Positions 33,801-43,465 of a DNA stretch of 64,000 bases are shown piece after piece. How positions within the stretch are numbered: position 1 is the first letter of the stretch; each line of letters starts with the position of its first letter. The DNA comes from Calvatia gigantea. Its lineage: Eukaryota; Basidiomycota; Agaricomycetes; Agaricales; Lycoperdaceae. The translations under genes and the position numbers were made by a program. Under the pieces are notes generated by a model. It saw nothing but the letters and a program-made list of their open reading frames with translations. It had not been told where the DNA came from and did no database searches. The stretch spans positions 1,612,001 to 1,676,000 of the forward strand of contig JACAAK010000012.1 of NCBI GenBank assembly GCA_025093985.1, in the 5' to 3' direction.

Positions 33801-36074
33801 GGAGGAGGATGAGAGTGGGAAGCAGAGTTCGGCATGGGATATTATCAGTGCTGTGGTTGAGAGAGGACGGTTGGGATATAAAGAGGAGGAGGCGGTGAGC
33901 TTTTTTACGATTTCAGATTCGGTGAAGGGGAATGTGCTGATGGGATTTATAAAAGATGGTCGAGCAAGCGCTTCATGTGTTGACTCTACATATAATGTGG
34001 AAGAGTAAGGACGTGCCGAGGGCTCAACCTGGTCAGCAGCTTACGGCGGATGAGGAGAAGTATAGGGAAGTTGCGAAGCAGCAGCGGGATTCCTTGGTAG
34101 AAAAGTTGTTTGAGTTTGCCATTGGCACTCAGTCGAACACGGCAGAAGGCGTTAAACGCGCGGTGGGTTGTTATAATGTTACAGTCTACCTGAGCCGACC
34201 TGAAATATTTCGTAGGCGTTCAAGTACCTGCTTGATCTTCATGTGCTCTTTGCGCCGACCCCACGACAACCTGAAGACAAGACCGAAGAAGAGGTGGATG
34301 CACTTGCTTTGACGTTAGACGACGAAACGCAGTATCGCTGTGCTGGATATATTCAAGCCGAAATTGAACGCTTCGCGGAGTTGCTGGAAGATGATGCCGC
34401 TGCCCATACTGGTACTCCTGTCAAAACACGGTAGCGACGAAGAGCAAGCTAGTGAAGAGGATGAAGAGGAGGATAATGGCCGTTCAAAGGCCAAGGAGAA
34501 AGAGAAGGGCAAGGCAAAAGCAAGTGAGAGTAGGAAAAGTCAGAAGAAAGAAGGTGCCTATTTTTGAACTCTTTTCTTGGCTTATGGCTTACACGGCTAT
34601 AGTGGATACTGAGTCCCGTGCATGGCTTGAACGAGAGTACCTATTTATCGACGTTATATCAACATTCCTCCGGGCGATCCGCGCAGGTGTCATTTCCGTC
34701 CTACCATGGGGCCGTTTTACTGGCGCATTATGGGCGCCTCGGCATTGCTTTTGATTCATGCGTCAAGGTTGTCGTGGATGTTCTGCGGGAAGAAGGCCTT
34801 ATGGGCAATAATGGCGAGATAATTGTGACGGTTGTGACTAAGGCTATCCAAGAGGTTCGTTGGCTTGTTTCGTACTGATATATCCCAATCTGATAAAATA
34901 ACCCTTCTAGGCATTCTCTCTTGTCCTGGACGGTTACGTTGAGGATGAATACAACGCTGTTCAACTCGCAAAGCTCCTCTCAAGTTGTTATGTCATCCGC
35001 GGGGCCCAACTCGCCGTTCTCAAACGTCTGGATGCACAGCTCATTGTACAGATTCAGACGAATCTGTTGAGCTGGGTTGTCAAACGACTAGCTGCGCACC
35101 AGAATGATAAGAACAAGAAACGTTTGAGGAAGTGTTTGTCATTCTTCAAGGTATTGGTGCCGCTGTTAAGCGCACTCCAAAATCGAGATGCGTTGAAGAT
35201 GTCAGTGTTTATGGCTGATGCAGTTGATTGTTTGCTGACCTCACCTTTGGTGAATAGAAAAGCACATATGGATCAGGTTCTGGACCAGGCAAAAGTGGAA
35301 ATCCCGCCGACACAGAAAGCTTGGGAGCCGCAGCGGCAGTATGAGAAGAGGTTGAATAATATCATGAACAAAGATAAAGGCAAGCCGAGTTCAGCTTTAT
35401 GTCAGGCACCAAGTTAATTTGGTTGGGCTGTAGTCACCGAAGGCCGGCGACGGAAAGCCGATAAAGGGACAACCAGTGCCGGCGAACTTACAAGCGCAGA
35501 AGAAGAGTCAGAAGCCGAGAGAATGGGGGACACTGACGGGGAACATCCCAAGGCATCGCGACCCAAACCGCGCGCCGTCCATCGCAGAACAAGACGAACG
35601 CGCGCAAATCCTAATCCTGAAGGAGAGGCCCAGGAAGAAGCAGAGCAGACTAATGACGAGCAAGAGCAAGAGAATGACCAGGACCAGGCTATGCTTACTC
35701 CCAAAGCAAAGCGGGTCCACCCTTCAGATGCTGTATCGGTCCCTGAACCTCGCGAGACTGTTGACGTTGTTGCACCTCCTGTCGGCGGTGACATGCAAAC
35801 TGAGGAGGAAGCTGAGGGTGCCCGATCAGCTCAATATCCACCATCGACACCAGCGGAGGCTAGCGAAGAACCAGAAGAGGATGTCCGCGCTGAGGAAATT
35901 GTAGGAACTCCGAAAGTGAGCCAGGCCAAGAAACGGACGAGGGAGGACGGGGATGTTGAGATGGAGTCTTCTGCCCCATTCGGATCTCAGGATGTTGAAA
36001 CCCCTGGTCATGATCGACCAAGCACACCAGTGGACGATGTTCAAATTCGCAGAAAGCGAGTCCGCCGGCGATAG
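30825..36074 (+). CDS. SCC3: Cohesin subunit SCC3/STAG, with several frameshifts
   Basis: SCC3 is the HEAT-repeat subunit that holds the cohesin ring on chromatin through Scc1. Exon 1 (30825-30903) encodes RRSQRDRKTVRPFIS; exon 2 (30959-31468) is a basic, acidic-patched tail. Exon 3 (31530-32157) and later ones carry the STAG region, including FVHRYRDLDPNIRAECVRSI, WVLSDANTHVRLEAVKAL and LPRMFIKYQTDQNRI. The C-terminal part has LLAHYGRLGIAFD, KAHMDQVLDQAKVE and a charged tail ending RKRVRRR. The conserved text switches frame without a usable intron at about 32346-32350, 32600, 32850-32870, 33230-33280, 33307, 33950, 34423-34426 (AAAA) and 34701. Both sides of each switch are well conserved, so indel errors or recent decay are the options; for an essential gene, errors are likelier. 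A possible 33-nt intron lies at 35401-35433. Confidence 0.9.
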
Positions 36075-36389
36075 AAACGACGGTTTGTAGGATACCCCGA
36101 GTTTAGCCTCGAGATAAAATGCATACAGTGCTCCCTTTACTCTTTTTCCTGGTACTAACTCGATTTTCTTTGTCAATTTTAAATAGTCGCTAGATATCGG
36201 TCCTTTTCGTTTAAATGTCGGTTGTGTACGTGTTCTGGTATCATTATTGATTGTCTGTCTTTCGGGAGAACAACAGTGAGCGAGGAAAGCAAGTGGCATG
36301 ACGTGTTGCTTACATAAGTGATTATGTTTGTCAGCTTTGTTGCGCTCGAATCCCGGCGCTTCACGCAGGTCCCTAGCTCATCATCAGTC

Positions 36390-36757
36390 ATGTCCACGAC
36401 AGCAGTAGCAGCACCGACGCGGGGTGCGATTCTCCATCTTTACGCAACTACGCTTCGCACTTCCCGTTCTTTCAGCTCGTACAATTTCCGTTTGTACTTC
36501 CTTCAGAAAACTAAGGAGACTTTCCGAGCGATGCAGGTGAGCATTCCTTTTTCCTCTCCACATACCTGAGACTTACAGTCGCGGTTTGACAGTCAGAAGG
36601 GGACCCGGAGAAACTGCGGACAATGTACTCTGACGTTGTAAAAGATCTCACTGTCCTCCGGCGGAGCGCGATTGTGAACCAGCTTTATGGAGGCTGGAGG
36701 TTGGCGGTCGAGGTCGAAAAGAAACCTGAGGACGTCCTCGAGCGCGGCAACAATTAG
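36390..36757 (+). CDS. ISD11: LYR-motif protein ISD11 (Nfs1 partner)
   Basis: Two exons (36390-36536 and 36593-36757) join in phase to give 103 residues, the usual size for Isd11/LYRM4. The N-terminal helix carries a modified LYR motif (ILHLYATTLRTSRSF) followed by SYNFRLYFLQKTKETFR, the hallmark YNFR segment of this branch. The second exon provides the last helix (DLTVLRRSAIVNQLYGGW). Isd11 binds and stabilises the cysteine desulfurase Nfs1 in the mitochondrial matrix together with acyl-carrier protein, for iron-sulfur cluster assembly. The gene starts about 315 bp after SCC3, on the same strand. The Leu-Tyr-Ala variant replaces the strict Leu-Tyr-Arg at the motif. Confidence 0.9.
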
Positions 36758-37290
36758 ACTGGTTGGATCATGCATATAGGCTCAGGGGACGATTAGAGTC
36801 GTGGTGGGATATTCACAATGGGGACGTGTTATGAGGCCGCACCGGGTGGACCGGCCCTTGACTCATACGATTCGATAACACAAACCCTGGTATTTGGTTT
36901 ACCTTCTACTTTTTGAGTATGTGCGTAATCCTGGATGTCCCTTAATGCTGTCCCCCAACCCATCAGCGAGAATAGATTGACATCTAGTGGTTAAACGTTA
37001 AAGGCTAAGCACACCGGTTTTCCGTCGATGAGTTCCTATTCCCAAGCGTCCCCAAAAATACGTTCTACCAATACCAACTATAGGAGAGATGCCCTCGCGT
37101 AAACTTTATCATTCACAATTAATGGCACAGCCATGCTGACTTGAAATCAATCATGCCTCTGTCTTGTCGTGGTTCGGTGTGGGAACCTCTGGGTCCACCC
37201 TTATGCGGGCTTGACGCTGTCATAACTGCACCGCACCATCTTCTCCACAACTTTCATCCCCATCCCACCTAGAATTTGTATTCAAAAATT
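36758..37290. other. Intergenic region upstream of the NACHT gene
   Basis: 533 bp between two plus-strand genes. It contains the promoter of the NACHT gene; no specific element or repeat was recognised. Confidence 0.4.
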
Positions 37291-39780
37291 ATGAAGACGA
37301 ACCTTCGCCGCTGGGTCGCCAGGATCCGGAAGCGCATATTAGTCCTCCAAAGGCGATCTAGACGTAACGCTGAACGACCGGCAAATTTAACAGCAAGTGG
37401 GTGAGCTCACGTGTCCTCCCTAGTCCATGAATTAACCAGTGGTCTAGTTCACGACCAGTCTTTACCGAATGGCTTCCTGAGCCATGCACACGATTTCATT
37501 ATGCATAGTCCAATAATAGCTCACACGCAACATGTTCATCTCAACATGCACACATGGGGTGAGTACCCGTAATTCCACCCATGATATCTCAAAACCTAAA
37601 CGATTATAAGTCCTCAAGGAGCTCGAGAAAAGTACGATCCCTGGAGCCGAATTCGATTCCGCTGCTCGTGACCCACCACCTCGATGTCATCCTGGCACTC
37701 GCGTCGATATAATAAATGGGGTTCAAAACTGGCTTAACCAACCAGAGCCAAGCAAGAAACTTTTGTGGGTATATGGACCTGCGGGAGTGGGCAAATCTGC
37801 TGTCCTGCAATCCATTGCAGAAATGGACGCCGAATTACGGTGCCTCGGTGCTGCTCTGTTTTTCTCCAGACCTTTTGGGCGAGACGACCCCACCCGTGTG
37901 TGGTCAACCATTGCGTTCCAAATGGCCGTTAAGGATATACCATACCGAGCATATGTGCAGGAGGAGATTCAGAACAATCCGAACTTGTTGAAGAAAGGGA
38001 TGCGGGAACAGTTCAATAAATTGATTGTATTGCCATTTGGCCAGAAGCAGATCATTGGATCGCCAAGACCTTTATCTGTTGTCCTGGACGGCCTTGATGA
38101 ATGCGAAGGGGACGACGCGCAGAGCGAAATCATTCACCTCATCAGCGAGTTCGCGCGAGATTATCCGCTGGCCCCTTTGGTGTGGATCATCGCGAGTAGA
38201 ACGGAGCAACACTTGAAAGTCGCTTTCGAACATGATAACGTTCAGAAGGGGGCTTGGAGAATTTATATCCCTGTCGACTCCGACGATGGTTGTAGAGACG
38301 TCGAGCATTATTTACGGAGCGAGTTTGAACGCATACGGAGGAAATACCCCTGGGCCGTTCCAGAGACAGCCTATTGGCCAAAGGAAGGCGAGATTGCGAC
38401 CCTGATGCACGCATCATCTGGCCTCTTCCTCTATGCTTCCGCGATCCTACGTTTTGTCGATGATCCTCTTTTTGGGGATCCGATATCGCAACTGGAGCTA
38501 CTCATCTCTATTGTGGGGAGGGCTGACTCCTCATCCCCCGGCGGTCATATGAATCCACTTTCTACCATCCATTCGCTTTATACCCAGATCCTTGAATTGA
38601 TCCCCCCTGCTAGTTATTCCGTCACCAAAAGGATCCTTGGATTCCTTTTACTGGAGCATGGCTATGGAAGTTGGCAACCGAAAATAACTTCATTTTGGGC
38701 GCTATGCAATGTACTTGGCATCAAGCAGAACGTTGCCTATGGTGCGCTCCACAAACTGCATTCCGTTCTTTATATTCCGGACCACCAAGAAGCATCCTCC
38801 TCGTCCATGATGATCTTCCATACCTCCTTTTCCGATTTTCTGGCCGACCCTGTAGCCTCTGGGAAATTCTACGTGTCTCAGGAAGAAACGCTGTTGGACT
38901 TGTGGCAGTGCCAGTTTCGGCTTCTGCAACAAACGAATATCTCAGGTGCGTCCCGTAGAGAGTTCTGCACACTCAACGGTTCTTGCTAACAATGTATTTG
39001 AATAGATTATCCGTTTCCCCAACCTGGAAATATCGATCTTGCCTGGCCCTCACATCCTCTGATTAACAGAACACTCCGGAATCAACTATGGATGAGGGCG
39101 CGACTCAGCTTTTGGACGACCCCTGGACAGTCGTTCGGTCAGGGTAGCCTCCAGCTGTCCGCCCCTTTTTTGAATGCTTTTAGCGAAATCGACTTCTCGA
39201 AATTCATTGACGGCTACGAACTTCCCGAAGCCCGCCGGCTTCCGGAGTTAGTGGATTTGCTAACACGACAAGTGAGTGTAACAATCAGCCTGTATAGTCA
39301 AGGAAAAAGAAATCTGAAACGCGCGAACTTCTCAGCTGCGCCCCGAACTTGTAGAGGCTGGGCTTCTGTCCACGATCAATATCCACAATACCTCCTTTGA
39401 ATGGATTCAGAGAGAGTCGGTGTCCTTCAAAGTCAAGTACTACGGCAAGGATATTGTGAGAGAAGCGTACACGGATTTAGTTTTCGTGAGTATACGACGT
39501 AAAATCTGTCCTTGAGTGGCGAATTGAATAAAAGGATAAACAGAGTCCAGGAAACGAACCGAGTCCCTCTCTCAGATTGATGAAGCGAAGGACTATAGGA
39601 CAGCTTGTGAACGAATTGGCGGTGGCCCGCTATCATATCAGCTCTGCTGTGGTGATTGGACGCAAGACGGCTGGGAGATGTGCGATATTGATTGAGGAAC
39701 CTCAAGACGACGACTTCCAGGTGTTCTACTTCGTTGCGTTTACTTCAAATACCCGGCCGGCCAGGGGACGTGGGGCATAA
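37291..39780 (+). CDS. NACHT-domain NTPase (fungal NLR-like)
   Basis: Six exons in phase (37291-37400, 37440-37558, 37611-38945, 39006-39271, 39336-39485, 39544-39780) give 738 residues. The N-terminus is short and basic, then the spacer usual in basidiomycete NACHT proteins (NGFLSHAHDFIMHS) and the linker DSAARDPPPRCHPGTRVDII. The NACHT domain has Walker A GPAGVGKSA (about 37781-37807) and Walker B LSVVLDGLDECEG (about 38078-38116), followed by a sensor-like WIIASRTEQ and a winged-helix-like part ending IFHTSFSDFL. No WD40, ankyrin or TPR repeats follow, so it is a short NLR-like protein. Such proteins are thought to act in non-self recognition and regulated cell death; here that is inference. 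The first intron is only 39 nt. Confidence 0.9.
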
Positions 39781-39865
39781 GGTGATAGACAGTGTTCCAA
39801 TAGCTATATTTAATATACGTACTGTCGCATGCGGAATAATTTTGATATGCAAAAAAAAGGAGCCA

Positions 39866-40655
39866 CTATGACTTCTTACTTGAGTCGCCGTGTTCCTTTC
39901 GAGAGGATCCCCAACCGAACCACGTCCATGATCCCCTACCCTTCGAGCTTTTAGCGGTATTGACAGCCACTCCCACATCAGGTACTCCTGGTGTAGCACT
40001 TCCAGAACCTTTAGTACTGGCGAGAAACTGAGACATTGCTGCCCGTTCTTCTGCATCTGCCATCTCCGCGCCCTTCAGCCTCTCCTCAAATTCAGCCTTC
40101 TCCCTCTCCTTCTTTCGTTCCCTAACAAGTTCTGTTGCTGCTTCATTTCGTGGAAGGGTCTCATCTACACCTGTGTCGGAAATCGTTATTCTCTTGTTCT
40201 GGGAGCGCAGGTTTAGGGAAAAATACAAGGCCACTCGGCCGAGAAAGAAGGAAGCGAGCGATGGGAGAAGTGGGAAAGGTGAACAGGGGCAAACACGCAC
40301 CACTTACGGCCAGCTGCTCTTTTCTTTGGGCTTGGAGTGCCATGGATCCTGCAACGAGTGCGATGAGGGTGAGACCTTGGAAAGCTACACGAGCACGGAG
40401 CCAATATTGCATGTCTTTCGATTTGCCGGCACGCATCTTGAAAGAGGCCATAAGGAGGGCACCGGTTGTGGCCAGACAGCCTGGTCAAAGAAAGTGTCAG
40501 TAGCGTAAACGGGTGAAGAAATGCGAGCGTTTGAGAAAGGATGTCTTGTGACTGCTAAGGAGGGGCTCACCAACGGGAACCCAAGGATTCTCATTGAATT
40601 TCCTCTTGAACTTTTCGGTCCATGTTTCGTATCCGTAGTCAATCCTGGTGCCCAT
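39866..40655 (-). CDS. RCF1: Respiratory supercomplex factor 1 (HIG1 domain)
   Basis: Three exons (40655-40571, 40480-40301, 40170-39866) fit in phase for 189 residues. The N-terminus (YETWTEKFKRKFNENPWVPV) leads into the two-helix HIG1 domain: CLATTGALLMASFKMRAG, then QYWLRARVAFQGLTLIAL, which contains the QxxxRxRxxxQ motif of type 1 HIG1 proteins. A charged coiled-coil tail follows (ETLPRNEAATELVRERKKER). Rcf1 sits in the mitochondrial inner membrane and helps assemble and tune cytochrome c oxidase and its supercomplexes with complex III. It runs tail to tail with the NACHT gene, 85 bp apart, and head to head with URM1. Confidence 0.93.
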
Positions 40656-41099
40656 TCTCAGGAAGACTTAAAGGCAGGAAGATAAAGTTTGCGGGGGTCC
40701 AAAATGTCAAATGTTAGCTATCCCGGATGTATATTCGAGAAGAGCAAGGCCGCCAGTGCGGCTTGGGTTCGGGAAGGCTAGAGTTCAACGTTCAATCCGC
40801 CTCGTTCTCGGATGGTTTTGGTTTAAGAAGCACTAGCTATAGATGTGAATAAGCGAATTCCGAAGCCTGTATTTATGCTCACCGGGACAGAAGAGATCGC
40901 CCGTTGTTGCGGGCAGCCTTTGACACTTGCTGAGAAACCTTCCACCGAGTGAGATCACGTGGCTCCTAATTGAGTTTTCTGCCGTTTTAATGAGTTTCTT
41001 CGCTTCGCTTGTGACTTGCATCGATATCATCAGTCCGCTGTTCGCTTCGCCTCGAGGGTTTTGAATCCATATTATAGGCTTTTACTCGCGAATACAACC
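40656..41099. promoter_or_regulatory. Divergent promoter region between RCF1 and URM1
   Basis: 444 bp separate the two start codons, which point away from each other, so one shared or two overlapping promoters must lie here. No clear TATA box or repeated element was identified. Confidence 0.5.
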
Positions 41100-41521
41100 A
41101 TGTCCTCAGATATTCCCGGCATCGACCTCAAGGTTGAATTTAACGGAGGGCTGGAACTTCTATTCTCCAAGCAACGCTCACATAGGATCTCAATCCCTTC
41201 CAAGGTTCCTAGCGACAATTCTACATCATTACCGCCTCCAGAAAATTCTATGGAAACTAAACCTGCCGACATCGACTACCTCATCCATTATCTTCGCGAT
41301 CATCTACTAAAGGAGCGTCCGGAGCTCTTCATGGAGAAAGAGACTGTGTGAGCATGATGTGGTTCCTTCATTGTTCAGCTTCCTTGCTTAACCAGCACTG
41401 TAGACGTCCTGGAATTTTAGTCCTCGTCAACGATACGGACTGGGAGCTTGAGGGTGAGGGAGAGTATCAACTCAAGAATGGAGATGAGATCGTTTTCATA
41501 TCGACGTTGCACGGAGGTTAA
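41100..41521 (+). CDS. URM1: Ubiquitin-related modifier URM1
   Basis: Two exons (41100-41347, 41404-41521) give 121 residues. The N-terminal strand is [19 protein letters not shown]. The middle helix includes [20 protein letters not shown], then [18 protein letters not shown] and the end [10 protein letters not shown], with the C-terminal Gly-Gly that is thiocarboxylated. Urm1 is a beta-grasp sulfur carrier for 2-thiolation of wobble uridine in cytosolic tRNAs and also a protein modifier; its activator is Uba4. It is somewhat longer than yeast Urm1 (99 residues) because of a Ser/Pro-rich insertion at about residues 30-50. Sulfur for this pathway comes from Nfs1, the partner of ISD11, encoded 4.3 kb away. 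Confidence 0.95.
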
Positions 41522-41999
41522 AATTCAAAATATGGTTGGAGACATCAATAAGAAATGTATAATATTGCTATCGCTAGGGATCACGCTTGAAGAGTCCTTC
41601 CGCATCGCCTAAGTACGTGTCAAAGCTTCGCTGCTCGTGCTCGACTGATGGAAATACAGTTGTAGATTTCTCGGGCTATGATACAAATCTGACAGAGCCG
41701 TCCTATGATCTCGTAAAGAACGGTGACCTACTTCGAGTTTCAAACACTATTCAGCCACATACGGATAGAGTACGTTCGACGACCTCAGCAATACGACAGT
41801 GTACCTCACTGCCACAAATTGTCGTCGTTTATCTCCCTTGGTGCACTTTCTCCCTCCTGTCTCCTCCCTTCTTGTTCGCTGCGAGGCCTATACAGGCGCT
41901 CATCGTCCCCCACAAGTAAGACCGCCTGTCGCCTTTGATAGAACCAATGGTAAATCTCCGCCATCACTAACCCAAGGGGGTGCAAAACAGTGCAACCTA
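41522..41999. other. Intergenic region
   Basis: 478 bp between the converging URM1 and the membrane protein gene. A frame at 41587-41919 has no recognisable motif and was not called. Confidence 0.4.
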
Positions 42000-43047
42000 T
42001 CACAGTTGCCTGGAGCGCGGTATCCGTAAGCATGCCAAAGGCTTATATAAAGATGGGCGCACATAAATGGGAGCGGGCTTTGGCCTTGAACTCCAGATAC
42101 TTATGCAGATCCAAGTAGCTGCGACGGCCCACACAATATCGCGGCGGAGGACCACAACCAGAAACCCGATTAGGTTCGTTCCAAGGACAACACCGAACAC
42201 GGGCCAGACCTGCCATGCTTTGTAACTATAATTGGTGTCTGGTACGGATGGCGTATGAGAGAAACCCAGGGTGATGCTAAAAGTAATCGGGGACTATTAG
42301 TATATGAACACCATATCATGGGCAAGGCGAAGACACGCACAAGAGGCATAGTGGGAACAGGAGGGAAAATACTAGGACGAAAAAGAACCGTACTGGGGCA
42401 TGAATAAAAGCAGTGTCGAATGGGCGTGAAGAAACTGGCGGGTGATAGACCAACAACGCGATGTTGGAGTATAATAAAAGGAGCAACAAAATGCCCTGGG
42501 CAACAGTGGAGACCAGGAACCATTGCATGACCTAAGAAAGCTCATTAATATTCCTTCGGAAATAAAGTCCGTCCAAGGCACACGCACCCAAGCAATTGCC
42601 CAAAATACCATGACAAAATTCGAAAATACGAGGGGGAAACCGACGGCTTGAATGAAAAGTTTTTTGGTCTCTTGTTTTTTAGCTAGGACCAAGAGGACAC
42701 AATACCCCACTTGCATTAGGAAGAAGGCCGAAATGTAGACCGCGATGACGGGGGTATTTGGTGACATCGCTGTTATGTGAAGGCGAGACACACCACCTGT
42801 TGCAAGTATAAATCCCCATATGTTCCGAAAACAACCACGTAAATGCGTACCGAGAGACGGTCTGACTATTATCGCACATACAAGAACAGTCGCTATGTTG
42901 ATCAGAAGCGAGAGGGGTGTTAAAACTTGCAGTCTTTCATATCATGGGTCGACTGTCTGAGGTAATGAGATAGAACAAAGCGTACCTGTTCAATGTAAGA
43001 TGATCTCGGACCGCAGGGCTGTTCATATCGAACGGAAGGGGGTCCAT
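42000..43047 (-). CDS. Multi-pass membrane protein of unknown function (about seven helices)
   Basis: Start ATG at 43047 (MDPLPFDMNSPAV); further Met codons upstream to 43143 are possible. Exons joined in phase read LTPLSLLINIATVLVCAII, THLRGCFRNIWGFILATG, VIAVYISAFFLMQVGYCVLL, FIQAVGFPLVFSNFVMVFWA, then, after a 60-70 nt intron, WFLVSTVAQGILLLLLLY, FIHAPVRFFFVLVFSLLFPL and, after another intron, VFGVVLGTNLIGFLVVVL and DIVWAVAATWICISIW. The seven hydrophobic stretches and the RRDIVWAVAATWIC end resemble uncharacterised proteins common in Agaricomycetes. A receptor-like role is only a guess from topology. The last residues before the stop at 42000-42002 are less certain. Confidence 0.75.
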
Positions 43048-43465
43048 GATGAGCAGGTAATTGCGGGGAACAAGTGATCTCAGGGAGAAATCACTTGGAA
43101 GTATGCTTCGTACCGGTGACGTCATTTCCGATAACATACCCACTCCGACCCTCGATGGTGGGAACGGAATTGGTTAAGTTGTTGGGGGGTTGGGTCGACC
43201 ACTGTGTGTACATACTACTTGCACTAACGCAAGGGAATAACATACTACGGTATGCAGCTCGGAGATATGGGATTGCAAACCACTCTGCGTATGTTCCGGG
43301 CGGTATACTCCCCGGTCACATCTTTGACTATCAGCGAGCTAAACTTTGTGGGGTCGTTTGGAGAGGAAGCGACTACAGACAAGAAGGGTAAAAATGTGCG
43401 TATATTTTGCTTGCTTGGAGATGTCTGATAAGTCTAAACTGGATGCGTATAGACATCTGCTATTG
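43048..43465. other. Intergenic region
   Basis: 418 bp between two minus-strand genes; probably the promoter of the membrane protein and the end of the GMC gene. Nothing specific was seen. Confidence 0.4.

Noticed and set aside
36390..41521. Idea that NACHT, URM1, RCF1 and ISD11 form a dedicated defence or cell-death system
   Set aside because: Each of ISD11, RCF1 and URM1 is an ordinary housekeeping gene; adjacency alone does not show a joint system. Kept only as a low-scored linkage finding.
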